64,000 nt of DNA from contig NZ_JADQTN010000002.1 of the NCBI RefSeq assembly GCF_017812015.1, positions 682,001 through 746,000 on the forward strand, written 5' to 3'. A program made the translations under genes and the position numbers. The notes beneath the pieces were generated by a model. The model saw nothing but the letters and a program-made list of their open reading frames with translations, ran no database searches and was not told where the DNA came from. Positions 39,072-47,361 of the stretch are shown here, in pieces (within the stretch, counting starts at the first letter, position 1; each line of letters starts with the position of its first letter). The stretch comes from Pontixanthobacter sp. CEM42 (GTDB lineage Bacteria; Pseudomonadota; Alphaproteobacteria; Sphingomonadales; Sphingomonadaceae).

Positions 39072-39132
39072 CTTCCTGCTCTGCGGGAGCTTCGGTTCCG
39101 GTAGGGTTCGGTATCTTGTCCAACGGGCTTTT

Positions 39133-39168
39133 CCATCGTATTGGTGTATTATGACTGCAATACGATGG
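39133..39168 (+). repeat. Hairpin enclosing the start codon of the S41-like gene
   Basis: Perfect 11-bp inverted repeat CCATCGTATTG (39133-39143) with CAATACGATGG (39158-39168) and a 14-nt loop (39144-39157). The ATG of the following gene (39151) lies within the loop. No obvious Shine-Dalgarno sequence precedes it. Confidence 0.75.
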
Positions 39169-40350
39169 GCTTTGCGATTGATATTGGGGCTGGTTGCGCT
39201 GTGCGCCGTGCTGCTGGTCTTGGATATCACGACATATGACCGGCAAGCGGTCTTGAACGATTATTCGCGGCTCAAGCAGGGGATTGCTCAAAACTACTCA
39301 AATTTGGATTGGCTCATTGAGCATCGGAAATTCGACCCGGCCGCGCATGATGCGGCCACCCAATCGAGGTTGGATAGCTCGCTCGGGCGAGTACAGGCCT
39401 ATTTCGCTATTAGGGACTTTGTTGGCGGTTTTGGCGACCCGCATCTGTTTATAGCGCGAGGCACTGCACCAGCGGGAGTGCAGCGTGTCGGAACAGTATC
39501 TTTGCTCGAAGGCACCGGTCGCGCGTCCGATGGCCCCGATTGCGCTAGCGCGGGATATGAAACAGATGACCGTACAACTTCGTTGATCTATCCCGATATG
39601 GCGCGTTGGGAACCGACCGAAAGTACGTTTTTCCCATCGGGCGTTATCGGAGGAACGGGCTTTGTAAGGATCGCCGCCTTTGGCGAAGATCAATATTTGG
39701 ACGCTTGCCAAATTGCTTGGAAGCCCGGCCTCGATAGCCGCGATTTGCAGCTCGCTACGCGCGAAGTTCTGCAAAGCGAGCTGCGGAGCATTCTACAAGA
39801 GTTTACGAAGAGCGGTGTCGAGACGGTACTCGTCGACGTAACGGGCAATGGCGGTGGCAGCGAATGGGCCAGTGAAGCAGCCGCTCTTTTTGCTAGCGGC
39901 GAACTGGTTCGATCGGCGGTGCGCATGCCCGACCCGCAATGCGACCGGATGCCCATCTGGCGTGGCGTAACTGTATGCCCGATTTTTGCCGCCTTTGAGA
40001 CTGGAGATGCTGGTGTCGAGACACTTGAAGGCGAAGGGGTTTGGGACGGCGCGCTGGCCATATTGGTTGATCGCAACTCCGCATCGGCGACCGAAGCATT
40101 CGCAGTCTGGCTTCATGGCAGCAACAGGGCCCGACTTGTCGGAGAGAGAACACTAGGTGCAGGTTGCGGGTTTATTGGTGGTGGAAGCACGGTCGAGTTC
40201 GCCAGTCTGCCGCTTCACGTAATGATACCAAACTGCTCGCGCTTCACGCGAGATGGCACAAATGAGATCGAAGGTCTTGCACCGGACGTCCACATGCAGT
40301 GGTCCAATACCGCGAAGCAAGAAATGCAAACGCTCCTAGATAGGTTGTGA
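39151..40350 (+). CDS. Membrane-anchored S41-family (C-terminal processing protease-like) peptidase
   Basis: 399 residues. An N-terminal transmembrane helix (LRLILGLVALCAVLLVLDI, about 8-26) anchors a periplasmic domain. S41 hallmarks: GDPHL at 95-99 (the DxHT-like strand), VDVTGNGGGSEW at 228-238 (usually D-x-R-x-N-x-GG), and LVDRNSASATEAFAVWL at 305-321, which holds the nucleophile region. No separate PDZ domain recognised. Several cysteines suggest disulfides. It follows the secreted protein gene by 79 nt; the start codon is in a stable hairpin. Confidence 0.75.
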   Translation: MTAIRWALRLILGLVALCAVLLVLDITTYDRQAVLNDYSRLKQGIAQNYSNLDWLIEHRKFDPAAHDAATQSRLDSSLGRVQAYFAIRDFVGGFGDPHLFIARGTAPAGVQRVGTVSLLEGTGRASDGPDCASAGYETDDRTTSLIYPDMARWEPTESTFFPSGVIGGTGFVRIAAFGEDQYLDACQIAWKPGLDSRDLQLATREVLQSELRSILQEFTKSGVETVLVDVTGNGGGSEWASEAAALFASGELVRSAVRMPDPQCDRMPIWRGVTVCPIFAAFETGDAGVETLEGEGVWDGALAILVDRNSASATEAFAVWLHGSNRARLVGERTLGAGCGFIGGGSTVEFASLPLHVMIPNCSRFTRDGTNEIEGLAPDVHMQWSNTAKQEMQTLLDRL

Positions 40351-40451
40351 ACACCGGTTTGTGACAGCGCAGCGGCCAGCTTGCTTGTTTGCAGGTATCC
40401 GATAACCAGCGCCCACAGCCGCTCTACGCCTGCCCTCGAAAATTCAATCCG

Positions 40452-40467
40452 TGTGACCCCCGTCACA
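40452..40467 (+). promoter_or_regulatory. Possible CRP/FNR-family binding site
   Basis: TGTGA - 6 nt - TCACA, the exact symmetrical CRP half-sites, in the 197-bp gap before the 40548 gene, about 80 nt upstream of its start. A chance palindrome cannot be excluded. Confidence 0.4.
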
Positions 40468-40547
40468 GCGGGCCATGTCTGACCATCCCAAAAGGAGTGC
40501 GGATCTAGAGGGGATCCCAAGCAACACTCGTTTCAGGGAACGATGAC

Positions 40548-41006
40548 ATGAAAAAACTACTGACAATTGCCGCTGCGATTGGAGCAATGACTGTATCGAC
40601 ACAGGCACAGGCCGGTGCGGCGGCGGTATGTATCGAGAAAGATACCAATAGCGCGGGTAACACCTATGACATGGAATATTTCATGCGCTGGGGTAAAAGC
40701 CCCAATGTCGACGGCTTTACAGCCTTGCGTGCCGCGCGGCGCGATCACAGGCGCAGCTATCCCAACAGCACACCTTATTGCCGGCACACGGGCACAGAAA
40801 AATTCGCTGATGGCGGATACTACGTGCTGATCAAATCAGGCCGCGAGAAGGACATGGATGGAGCGCATATGAACCGTTGGGCGCTGGGCTTCGGGATCGA
40901 CCGGACCCAGGCGATACTCGATGCGAAGAAGGAACTGCGCCGGCGTGACTCGCTGTGGAACGAGCGGACGCATGGTTACGAAATTGACGATGAAGACGAA
41001 ATCTAG
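40548..41006 (+). CDS. Secreted basic protein, unknown function
   Basis: 152 residues with the signal peptide MKKLLTIAAAIGAMTVSTQAQA. The mature part has two cysteines (AVCIEK and PYCRHT), many Arg/His, and ends in the acidic stretch GYEIDDEDEI. The pattern DGGYYVLIKSGREK ... ALGFGIDRTQAILDAKKELRRRD could form a compact alpha/beta fold (often seen in DUF4189-like secreted proteins, not certain). ATG at 40548 follows ATGAC-type spacing with no strong ribosome site. A CRP-like palindrome lies upstream and a bidirectional terminator downstream. Confidence 0.65.
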   Translation: MKKLLTIAAAIGAMTVSTQAQAGAAAVCIEKDTNSAGNTYDMEYFMRWGKSPNVDGFTALRAARRDHRRSYPNSTPYCRHTGTEKFADGGYYVLIKSGREKDMDGAHMNRWALGFGIDRTQAILDAKKELRRRDSLWNERTHGYEIDDEDEI

Positions 41007-41070
41007 GCGGCCCTGACCGACTGGAGGCCCGCTGGACCTGCGACCCGGTTCGGCGGGCTACCCATTCAGG

Positions 41071-41112
41071 AAACGAACCCGCCGGAGCGCACGCTCCAGG
41101 CGGGTTTCGTTT
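41071..41112. terminator. Bidirectional terminator between convergent genes
   Basis: A long near-perfect hairpin (41071-41089 with 41092-41112, one bulged A) with A-rich left flank and T-rich right flank, placed between the 40548 gene and the alginate lyase gene that converge here. Confidence 0.85.
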
Positions 41113-41136
41113 GTCTTCACAGTACTTGACCCGCGA

Positions 41137-42180
41137 TTATTTCTTAGGCGGTGTGGACTCGCTTACGACAAGCCGCGAGAATGTTGCCTGGGCATAGTCG
41201 CCATTGGCCTTGTCGGTTTCCCAATCACCCGTTCCGGCGCAGCCGGCGTACCAAAATCCCGGTTTTGTCGCGACGCTGCACTGGTTGTAGGCGCCGGCTT
41301 TGAAATATAGCGTGTCGCCGCCGTAGCTATAGGGATTATCCAGCTCATCGACGCCTTTGATCAGGCTAACCGCATGCCCGACTTCGCCGAGCCGGTCGTT
41401 GGTGAAGTTCACATACATCGTATTGCGATGGACGTTGATCGTATAGCTGAATTCCTCGCCCAGCTTGATCCCCTTTTCACCGGGATCTTCGGGATTGTCC
41501 CAAAGGTTGCCGAAGACCGGAACGGCAATGTCCTTACGGTCGGGATTGTCTCTGGCCAGATTGCGTTCGTAGGTCCAGAAAACCGATCCATATTCGTGGC
41601 CGGGCCATTTCTTGTAGTAGATTTTGATCGGTTCGTTGCCATAGCCAAAGCCGCTGCTTGTGCTCTTATATTTGGTCGCGTGAATTTGGCCGATTACCAC
41701 AGAATAGGCGGGTGCTTTGTTGGGATTGCCGGCGTTTTTCGCAACGTGATCGACCTTGAGTGTCGCTTCCATCTTGCCGCCAATTGAAGCGAATTTGTCC
41801 GAATCCTTACGCGCCTCCACTGCGAAATTATTGCCGCCATCATGCGTGCCGATTCGCGTGTTTGTTCCGCGGAGCATCTGACGCAATTCGCTGCGCGTGT
41901 TGGAGGTGTTGGCCGTTGTTGTTGCCTTGTTCGGCGTGGCAAAAACCATCCCGCCATCTTCATCGAGATAGAAGAAATCTGGATGCGAGTATTTCTGAAT
42001 GGCCTTGACGTTGATTTCGTCCGGCTTCTTATCGCCGTCCTCGTCAATCGGCAGCGTGATCTTCCACTGGCTGAGGTCAAACTTGGATGCCGGGACTGGC
42101 GCGTCGTCCGCAGATGCTGTGGTTGCGGTTAAAAATAGGGGTGCCGCTAAGAGCGCGGCTTTGACTAGTGTCGCTTTCAT
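41137..42180 (-). CDS. Alginate lyase, polysaccharide lyase family 7
   Basis: 347 residues, secreted (signal peptide MKATLVKAALLAAPLFLTATTASA). Beta-elimination of alginate. The PL7 motifs are all visible: R96-S-E-L-R100 (the RxEL[RK] motif), Q165-I-H167, and YFKAGAYNQ near residue 295. The QIH form is associated with activity on polyguluronate or heteropolymeric blocks. A single catalytic domain, no CBM. No other alginate-degradation genes are nearby; the marine habitat fits. Ends convergently with the gene at 40548 through a shared terminator. Confidence 0.93.
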   Translation of the reverse strand: MKATLVKAALLAAPLFLTATTASADDAPVPASKFDLSQWKITLPIDEDGDKKPDEINVKAIQKYSHPDFFYLDEDGGMVFATPNKATTTANTSNTRSELRQMLRGTNTRIGTHDGGNNFAVEARKDSDKFASIGGKMEATLKVDHVAKNAGNPNKAPAYSVVIGQIHATKYKSTSSGFGYGNEPIKIYYKKWPGHEYGSVFWTYERNLARDNPDRKDIAVPVFGNLWDNPEDPGEKGIKLGEEFSYTINVHRNTMYVNFTNDRLGEVGHAVSLIKGVDELDNPYSYGGDTLYFKAGAYNQCSVATKPGFWYAGCAGTGDWETDKANGDYAQATFSRLVVSESTPPKK

Positions 42181-42260
42181 AGCGATTCCTCACCTTGGTT
42201 TATGTTCTGATATATCCCTAGCGTATACCAAATTAACACACTCTGTCTAACCAATCGAAG

Positions 42261-43412
42261 TTAGGCGTAGGCGATGCGTTCCAGCGTTGCAAAAGCCTCC
42301 AGTGCGCCGGGATCACCGAACGGTGAAAGCTGCGTGATAAAGACACCTGCGATACCCTTACTTGGGTCGATCCAGTAATAGGAATTGAAGATACCTGCCC
42401 AAGCCAGGCTGCCTGCCGAGCGGCGTCCTTCGACCTGTTCCGGATTGATCAGAAAGCCAAGCCCCCAGCCCGTATGTTGCTCGGGGAAAGTGTCATAAGG
42501 TGGTGCCAACTCAGGCATGGACGAAGCCATGTACCCGGCCCGCAACTCGCCGATCTGGTTGCAAGACATGTCCGCGATTGCCTTTTCCGAAATGATCCGC
42601 TGACCGTCCAATTCACCGCCGCGCAGGACCATACGCAGGAACCGGGCATAGTCAGGCGCGGTCGAGGACAGTCCTCCTCCGCCGCTTTGCACTTCTCCGG
42701 CGCCGAGACTGACCGGCATGATTGCGAATTCTCCGCCGGGCATACGCATGTGCACTTTCGCAGCGTCTTCTGGAAGCACTGCGCGAAACGCCGTGTCCGT
42801 CATCCCCAGCGGCGCAAAGATATTCGCCTCCAAATAATCACCAAGCCGCATCCCGGTTGCCGCCTCAATGGCCATCCCTACCCAATCGGTCGCAACGCCA
42901 TATTCCCACTTTTCGCCGGGATCGAACAGCAGCGGCATCTGGAAATTCGCTTTGGAACCCGGCGTTGGCATTCCGGTGTTCTGGAAATATTGCAGCACTT
43001 CGCTTTGGACAAAATGATAGCCGAAGCCTGCTGTGTGAGTCAGCAGATGGCGCAATGTGATCGCACCTTTGGCCGGGCGCAGCTGCGGCGTGCCATCGTC
43101 GGCAAATCCGGTCAGCACTTGTGGGTCGGCGAGATCGGGCAATAGGCCTTCAATCGGACCATCTAGGGTCAATTTGCCTTGCTCGACCAATTGCATCGCG
43201 GCGAGCGACACGACGGCTTTGGTCATCGACGCTATCTGGCAAATCGTGTCGAGCGCCATCGGCTTACCGGCCACCGCATCGCGCATACCCCATGCGCCGC
43301 TGAAGCGGATGCCATCCTTGTCGACTATCATTGCGGAGGCACCGGGCAATCCGGCTGTTTCGATCGCCTTGGCGAGTGCTTTCTCTGTGCTCATCGGGCG
43401 AACGCTAGCCAT
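42261..43412 (-). CDS. Serine hydrolase, beta-lactamase class C / esterase EstB family
   Basis: 383 residues, no signal peptide, so cytoplasmic. Contains ASMTKAVVSLAAMQL (S-x-x-K nucleophile and base), WEYGVATDWVG (the YxN position is Tyr with Ala-Thr), and a C-terminal GWGLGFLINPEQ (the HTG position replaced by GWG-like as in esterases). These substitutions and the missing signal peptide suggest an esterase or peptidase rather than a lactamase. ATG 43412 is preferred because AAAGG lies upstream. Divergent from gltX by 63 bp. Confidence 0.85.
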   Translation of the reverse strand: MASVRPMSTEKALAKAIETAGLPGASAMIVDKDGIRFSGAWGMRDAVAGKPMALDTICQIASMTKAVVSLAAMQLVEQGKLTLDGPIEGLLPDLADPQVLTGFADDGTPQLRPAKGAITLRHLLTHTAGFGYHFVQSEVLQYFQNTGMPTPGSKANFQMPLLFDPGEKWEYGVATDWVGMAIEAATGMRLGDYLEANIFAPLGMTDTAFRAVLPEDAAKVHMRMPGGEFAIMPVSLGAGEVQSGGGGLSSTAPDYARFLRMVLRGGELDGQRIISEKAIADMSCNQIGELRAGYMASSMPELAPPYDTFPEQHTGWGLGFLINPEQVEGRRSAGSLAWAGIFNSYYWIDPSKGIAGVFITQLSPFGDPGALEAFATLERIAYA

Positions 43413-43475
43413 GGTGCAGGCCTTTGGGAAGTATGTTGCTTGTCGCCGCTTCGTGCACAGGCTAACCGCTCACGC

Positions 43476-44840
43476 ATGACAACAATTACACGTTTTGCCC
43501 CTTCGCCTACGGGCCGCCTGCATGTCGGCAATATCCGCACCGCGCTGCACAATTGGATGCTTGCGCAGAAGAATGACGGCAAATTCATGCTCCGGATCGA
43601 CGATACCGATCCGGAACGCAGCAAAGAGGAATATGTCGAGGCGATCCGTGCCGATCTGGCATGGCTGGGCATGCATCCCGATGGCGAAGAGCGGCAGTCG
43701 CAACGACTCGATCATTATGAGAAGGCGTTTGATGCTTTGGTAGGCGCGAACCGCCTTTACCGTTGCTATGAGACTGCGCAGGAATTGGACTTGAAGCGCA
43801 AGGTTCAACTCGGCCGCGGAAAGCCGCCGATTTATGACCGGGCTGGCTTGGCACTGACGGAGGAAGATCACGCGGCAAGAGATGCGGAGGGGCTTCGCCC
43901 TCACTGGCGCTTTAAGCTCGATCATGAGGAGATCATTGATTGGGAAGATGGCGTTCGCGGTCCGCAGAAATTTGATCCCGCAATGCTGTCCGATCCTGTT
44001 GTTCGCCGCGAAGATGGTTCGTGGCTCTACATGCTGCCCAGCGCGGTCGATGATATCGAGATGGGTATTACCGACGTCCTGCGCGGTGAGGACCACGTGT
44101 CCAACACTGCGGTGCAAATTCAGATGTTCCGCGCGCTTAAGGATGCCGGCATTGGCGACAATGATTGCCCCGTCGCCAGCGCAAGTCCGCATTTCGCGCA
44201 TGAGGCTCTGCTCGTGGGCAAAGAAGGCAAGCTGTCAAAACGCCTCGGCTCGCTTGGCTGCGATGCTTTCCGGGACCGCGATATTGAACCGCAAGCGATT
44301 ATCGCATTGCTCGCGCGCCTTGGTACGTCGCAGCCGGTTGAGCCGATTGCTGACATCAATGTTCTGCTCGAAAGCTTCGCGCTGGAAACATTCAGCCGCG
44401 CTCCCGCCAAATTCGACGATGCCGACTTAGAGCGGATTAATACCGCGCTGGTTCACCAGATGGATTACGCCGATGTGAAGGATCGCCTGCCCGAGGGTAT
44501 GGGCGAGAAAGCATGGCATGCCGTTCGTCCCAATCTGGAGACGGTCCGCGGCGCACATGAGTATTGGAAAATCGTCACTGGCCCGATCGAGCTTCCCGAA
44601 TTTTCCGACGAGGACCGCGAATATCTCAAGCAAGCTGTGGAAACACTGACCTGGGGCGACAATCCATGGGGCGCTCTTACGGGAGCCTTGAAGGAGGCAA
44701 CTGGCCGCAAAGGCAAGGCTTTGTTCCTGCCGTTGCGCCAGGCGTTGACCGGACAGAATTCGGGCCCGGACATGGGTGAACTTTTGCCAGTGCTCGGCGA
44801 AGATGTTGCGCGGCGGCGCTTGGAGCGGGCTGCAGGATGA
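43476..44840 (+). CDS. gltX: Glutamate--tRNA ligase
   Basis: 454 residues from ATG 43476 (MTTITRFAPSPTGRLHVGNIRTALHN); a longer frame starts at 43179 but runs through the divergent gene. Class I synthetase: the HIGH motif is HVGN in SPTGRLHVGNIR, and the KMSKS motif is KLSKR in GKEGKLSKRLGS, the normal GluRS form. Includes the anticodon-binding helical domain at the C-terminus (about 300-454). Many alphaproteobacteria have two gltX copies, one of which is a non-discriminating form; I cannot tell which this is. Overlaps the next gene by ATGA. Confidence 0.96.
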   Translation: MTTITRFAPSPTGRLHVGNIRTALHNWMLAQKNDGKFMLRIDDTDPERSKEEYVEAIRADLAWLGMHPDGEERQSQRLDHYEKAFDALVGANRLYRCYETAQELDLKRKVQLGRGKPPIYDRAGLALTEEDHAARDAEGLRPHWRFKLDHEEIIDWEDGVRGPQKFDPAMLSDPVVRREDGSWLYMLPSAVDDIEMGITDVLRGEDHVSNTAVQIQMFRALKDAGIGDNDCPVASASPHFAHEALLVGKEGKLSKRLGSLGCDAFRDRDIEPQAIIALLARLGTSQPVEPIADINVLLESFALETFSRAPAKFDDADLERINTALVHQMDYADVKDRLPEGMGEKAWHAVRPNLETVRGAHEYWKIVTGPIELPEFSDEDREYLKQAVETLTWGDNPWGALTGALKEATGRKGKALFLPLRQALTGQNSGPDMGELLPVLGEDVARRRLERAAG

Positions 44841-45214
44841 CCGGGGCTGAGTTGGCGAAAGCACTGTTTGAAGCATTTGCTACGGGCGATGCTGATACGG
44901 CGCGGGCGCTATGCTCTCCCGATCTCAAAGCCATTCAAAATGACGGTCCGAAGATGGATCTGGATACGGTCCTGTACTTCGCAGTCGCGGTGAAGAATGC
45001 CGCACCCGATTTCCGCTATGAAGAGGCGGTGCGTTCAACAACAGATACAGGCTTCGTCGAAGAACACCGCGTTCGCGGGACCTTCACCAAGGGCGGGGAG
45101 ATCGATTTGACCGTGTGCATCGTCGGCGAAGTCGAGGGAGGCAAGATAACCGTGCTGCGGGAATATTTCGATCCGGCTGGTGCGGCGGCTTTGGCAGCTG
45201 CTCTAGCCTTTTAA
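44837..45214 (+). CDS. SnoaL/NTF2-like protein
   Basis: 125 residues with the NTF2-like cone fold pattern: MTGAELAKALFEAFATGDADTARALCSPDLKAIQ, then beta strands ending VREYFDPAGAAALAAALAF. Such proteins can be isomerases, hydrolases or binding domains; the function is unknown. It starts inside gltX (ATGA overlap), so it is co-translated. Its TAA and that of the convergent 45211 gene share TTAA. Confidence 0.8.
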   Translation: MTGAELAKALFEAFATGDADTARALCSPDLKAIQNDGPKMDLDTVLYFAVAVKNAAPDFRYEEAVRSTTDTGFVEEHRVRGTFTKGGEIDLTVCIVGEVEGGKITVLREYFDPAGAAALAAALAF

Positions 45215-45477
45215 GTGGATTCACCTTCAATCGACGCCATCATATCCATAAAGTTGCGAGCGGCCTCGCGGTCATCATGCCCTTTGAACGTTGCTTCAAG
45301 ATCCGGCGCTTCACCCAGCATGTAGAGCAGCGACCATAGCGCAAAGCGCTTGCCGCTGTCTTTTTCCATCCCGAGATCAACCAGCATCCGTTCGGTGCCA
45401 GCCTCCATCGCAGCCGGCGTCAGCTCCGCGATATCTGAGGTTGCGAAATAGCGCTGTAGAAGATCTGCGAAATCCAT
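45211..45477 (-). CDS. Small conserved protein, unknown
   Basis: 88 residues, predicted helical and acidic (MDFADLLQRYFATSDIAELTPAAMEAGTERMLVDLGMEKDSGKRFALWSLLYMLGEAPDLEATF), ending AARNFMDMMASIEGEST. No known domain recognised. Nine nucleotides after pyk on the same strand, so it is probably in the pyk transcript. Confidence 0.7.
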   Translation of the reverse strand: MDFADLLQRYFATSDIAELTPAAMEAGTERMLVDLGMEKDSGKRFALWSLLYMLGEAPDLEATFKGHDDREAARNFMDMMASIEGEST

Positions 45478-45486
45478 CGTCAGTTC

Positions 45487-46956
45487 CTAATTTTCGTACT
45501 TCTCCAGCTCATCGCCCGCCAATGTCACCACATGCAGCAAGTTTGTGCTGCCCGGTGTGCCGAACGGAACGCCGGCTAGCGCAATCAGTTTATTGCCAGC
45601 CACGCCGAAGCGGTGGCGCAGCGCCATGCGTTTGCCCTTGGCGATCATCTCTTCGAAGCTGCCGATGTCGCGCGTCATAACCGCGTGGGCGCCCCATAGC
45701 AGCGCGAGGCGGCGGGCGGTTTGCAGGCGCGGTGTTAACACCAGCATCGGGACTGAGGGGCGCTCGCGGGCTACTCGGCGGGCGGTGCTACCCGATCCGG
45801 TGAAGACTGTGATGGCCGCAATTGGTACGGTGTCGGCGATGGTCATGCAACTATGCGCCAAGGCATCGGCGGTCGTCTGATCGGGCGGGGTGTCGAGGAA
45901 ACGGACGCGGTCGAGATAGGCCTCGTCGTTTTCAACCTGCGCGGAAATCCGGTCCATAATAGTAACGGCCTCTTCAGGCCATTCGCCCGCAGCAGTTTCG
46001 GCGCTGAGCATCACGGCATCGGCGCCATCATAGACGGCGTTAGCCACGTCAGAGACTTCCGCGCGGGTCGGAGCAGGGCTTTCGATCATGCTCTCGAGCA
46101 TCTGCGTGGCGACGATGACCGGCTTGCCCGCGATGCGGGTTTTGTTGACAATCTTCTTCTGCAGCGGCGGCACTTCTTCAGGGTTCAATTCGACACCCAG
46201 ATCACCGCGCGCGACCATGATGCCGTCGGACATCTCGATAATTTCGTCGAGACGGCGGACTGCCATTGGCTTTTCAATCTTGGCACAGAGCGCGCCATGA
46301 CCGCCCATCAGCTTGCGCGCCTCAGCCAAATCTTCAGGCCGTTGGACAAAGCTCAGGCCGATCCAGTCGGCATTCTGCTCGACTGCGAATGCGAGGTCCT
46401 TACGATCCTTTGTTGTCAGCGCCGGAATGGGAATTTCCGCATCGGGAACATTCACACCTTTACGGTCTGAAATCACTCCGCCGACCACTGCCGAACAGAG
46501 GATTTCATCCTTATCTGCGCGGATAACTTTGAGTTGAATCTTGCCGTCATTGATCAGCAGTCGCTGACCCTTTTCGAGCAGGCCGAACAATTCAGGGTGC
46601 GGCAATTCCACGCGGGTCTCGTCGCCCGGTTCCGGATTGCGGTCGAGTATGAAGTGACCCGAATGGCGGATTACCGCCTTGCCGTCTTTAAACTTGCCGA
46701 CGCGCAGCTTGGGCCCTTGCAGATCGCAGAAGATTGCAATCGGGCGGTTCAAGTCCTTCTCGATCGTGCGGATCGCGGCGATCGTTTCCGCATGCGTGGC
46801 ATGCTCACCATGGCTCATATTGACGCGGAAGGCATCGGCCCCGGCACGGATCAGTTTGAGCAGCATTTCCGGGTCACGGCTGGCAGGTCCGACGGTCGCC
46901 AGAATTTTCACTTTGCGGCCGCGGGGATCGAGATACGGTATTTGACGCTTTTCCAT
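45487..46956 (-). CDS. pyk: Pyruvate kinase
   Basis: 489 residues from ATG 46956 (MEKRQIPYLDPRGRKVKILATVGPAS). PEP + ADP to pyruvate + ATP. Signatures: VNMSHGEHATHAETI, the active-site CAKIEKPMAVRRLDEI with the catalytic Lys, MVARGDLGVEL (metal-binding), and KPVIVATQMLESMIESPAPTRAEVSDVANAVYDGADAVMLSAETA. C-terminal domain complete. A TTG start at 46962 is also open. Divergent from the DUF1244 gene. Confidence 0.97.
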   Translation of the reverse strand: MEKRQIPYLDPRGRKVKILATVGPASRDPEMLLKLIRAGADAFRVNMSHGEHATHAETIAAIRTIEKDLNRPIAIFCDLQGPKLRVGKFKDGKAVIRHSGHFILDRNPEPGDETRVELPHPELFGLLEKGQRLLINDGKIQLKVIRADKDEILCSAVVGGVISDRKGVNVPDAEIPIPALTTKDRKDLAFAVEQNADWIGLSFVQRPEDLAEARKLMGGHGALCAKIEKPMAVRRLDEIIEMSDGIMVARGDLGVELNPEEVPPLQKKIVNKTRIAGKPVIVATQMLESMIESPAPTRAEVSDVANAVYDGADAVMLSAETAAGEWPEEAVTIMDRISAQVENDEAYLDRVRFLDTPPDQTTADALAHSCMTIADTVPIAAITVFTGSGSTARRVARERPSVPMLVLTPRLQTARRLALLWGAHAVMTRDIGSFEEMIAKGKRMALRHRFGVAGNKLIALAGVPFGTPGSTNLLHVVTLAGDELEKYEN

Positions 46957-47015
46957 GTGCAAAGCCTATGGCAGAGCCGCGTTGCAACGCAATGACGAAA
47001 CGAAAAGGATTGGTG

Positions 47016-47342
47016 ATGGATACGAATGCGCCCGGTAGCAGTGACGTTGCCTTGGATGAACTACCCGATGCCGTAGCGGCACAGGCATTCCGGCGGCTCG
47101 TACGCCATCTGCAGCATCGTCATGACGCGCAGAATATCGACCTGATGGGCCTCTCTGGCTTTTGCCGCAATTGCCTAGCCGATTGGATCCGCGATGCCGG
47201 GTTTGAGGGTGATAAAGCCGCCGCGCGCGAACTCATCCACGGCATGCCGCAGGACCAATGGAAGACGACGCGCCAATCACCCGCGACTGAGGAACAGCTG
47301 CAGCGGATGCAGGAAAGCGTGGCGAAGAATAAGGCGGACTAG
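47016..47342 (+). CDS. DUF1244 protein
   Basis: 108 residues from ATG 47016 (AAAGGA 6 nt upstream), though two earlier starts in the same frame exist. Carries the DUF1244 core FRRLVRHLQHRHDAQNIDLMGLSGFCRNCLADWIRDAG, with the pair C-R-N-C typical of this alphaproteobacterial family. Function unknown; the Cys pair and His cluster hint at metal binding. Confidence 0.88.
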   Translation: MDTNAPGSSDVALDELPDAVAAQAFRRLVRHLQHRHDAQNIDLMGLSGFCRNCLADWIRDAGFEGDKAAARELIHGMPQDQWKTTRQSPATEEQLQRMQESVAKNKAD

Positions 47343-47361
47343 CCGCGCAGGCCGGGCAATA

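Noticed and set aside
43179-43475. Extended gltX start
   Set aside because: The extra 99 codons run antisense to the divergent serine hydrolase and the canonical N-terminus starts at 43476.
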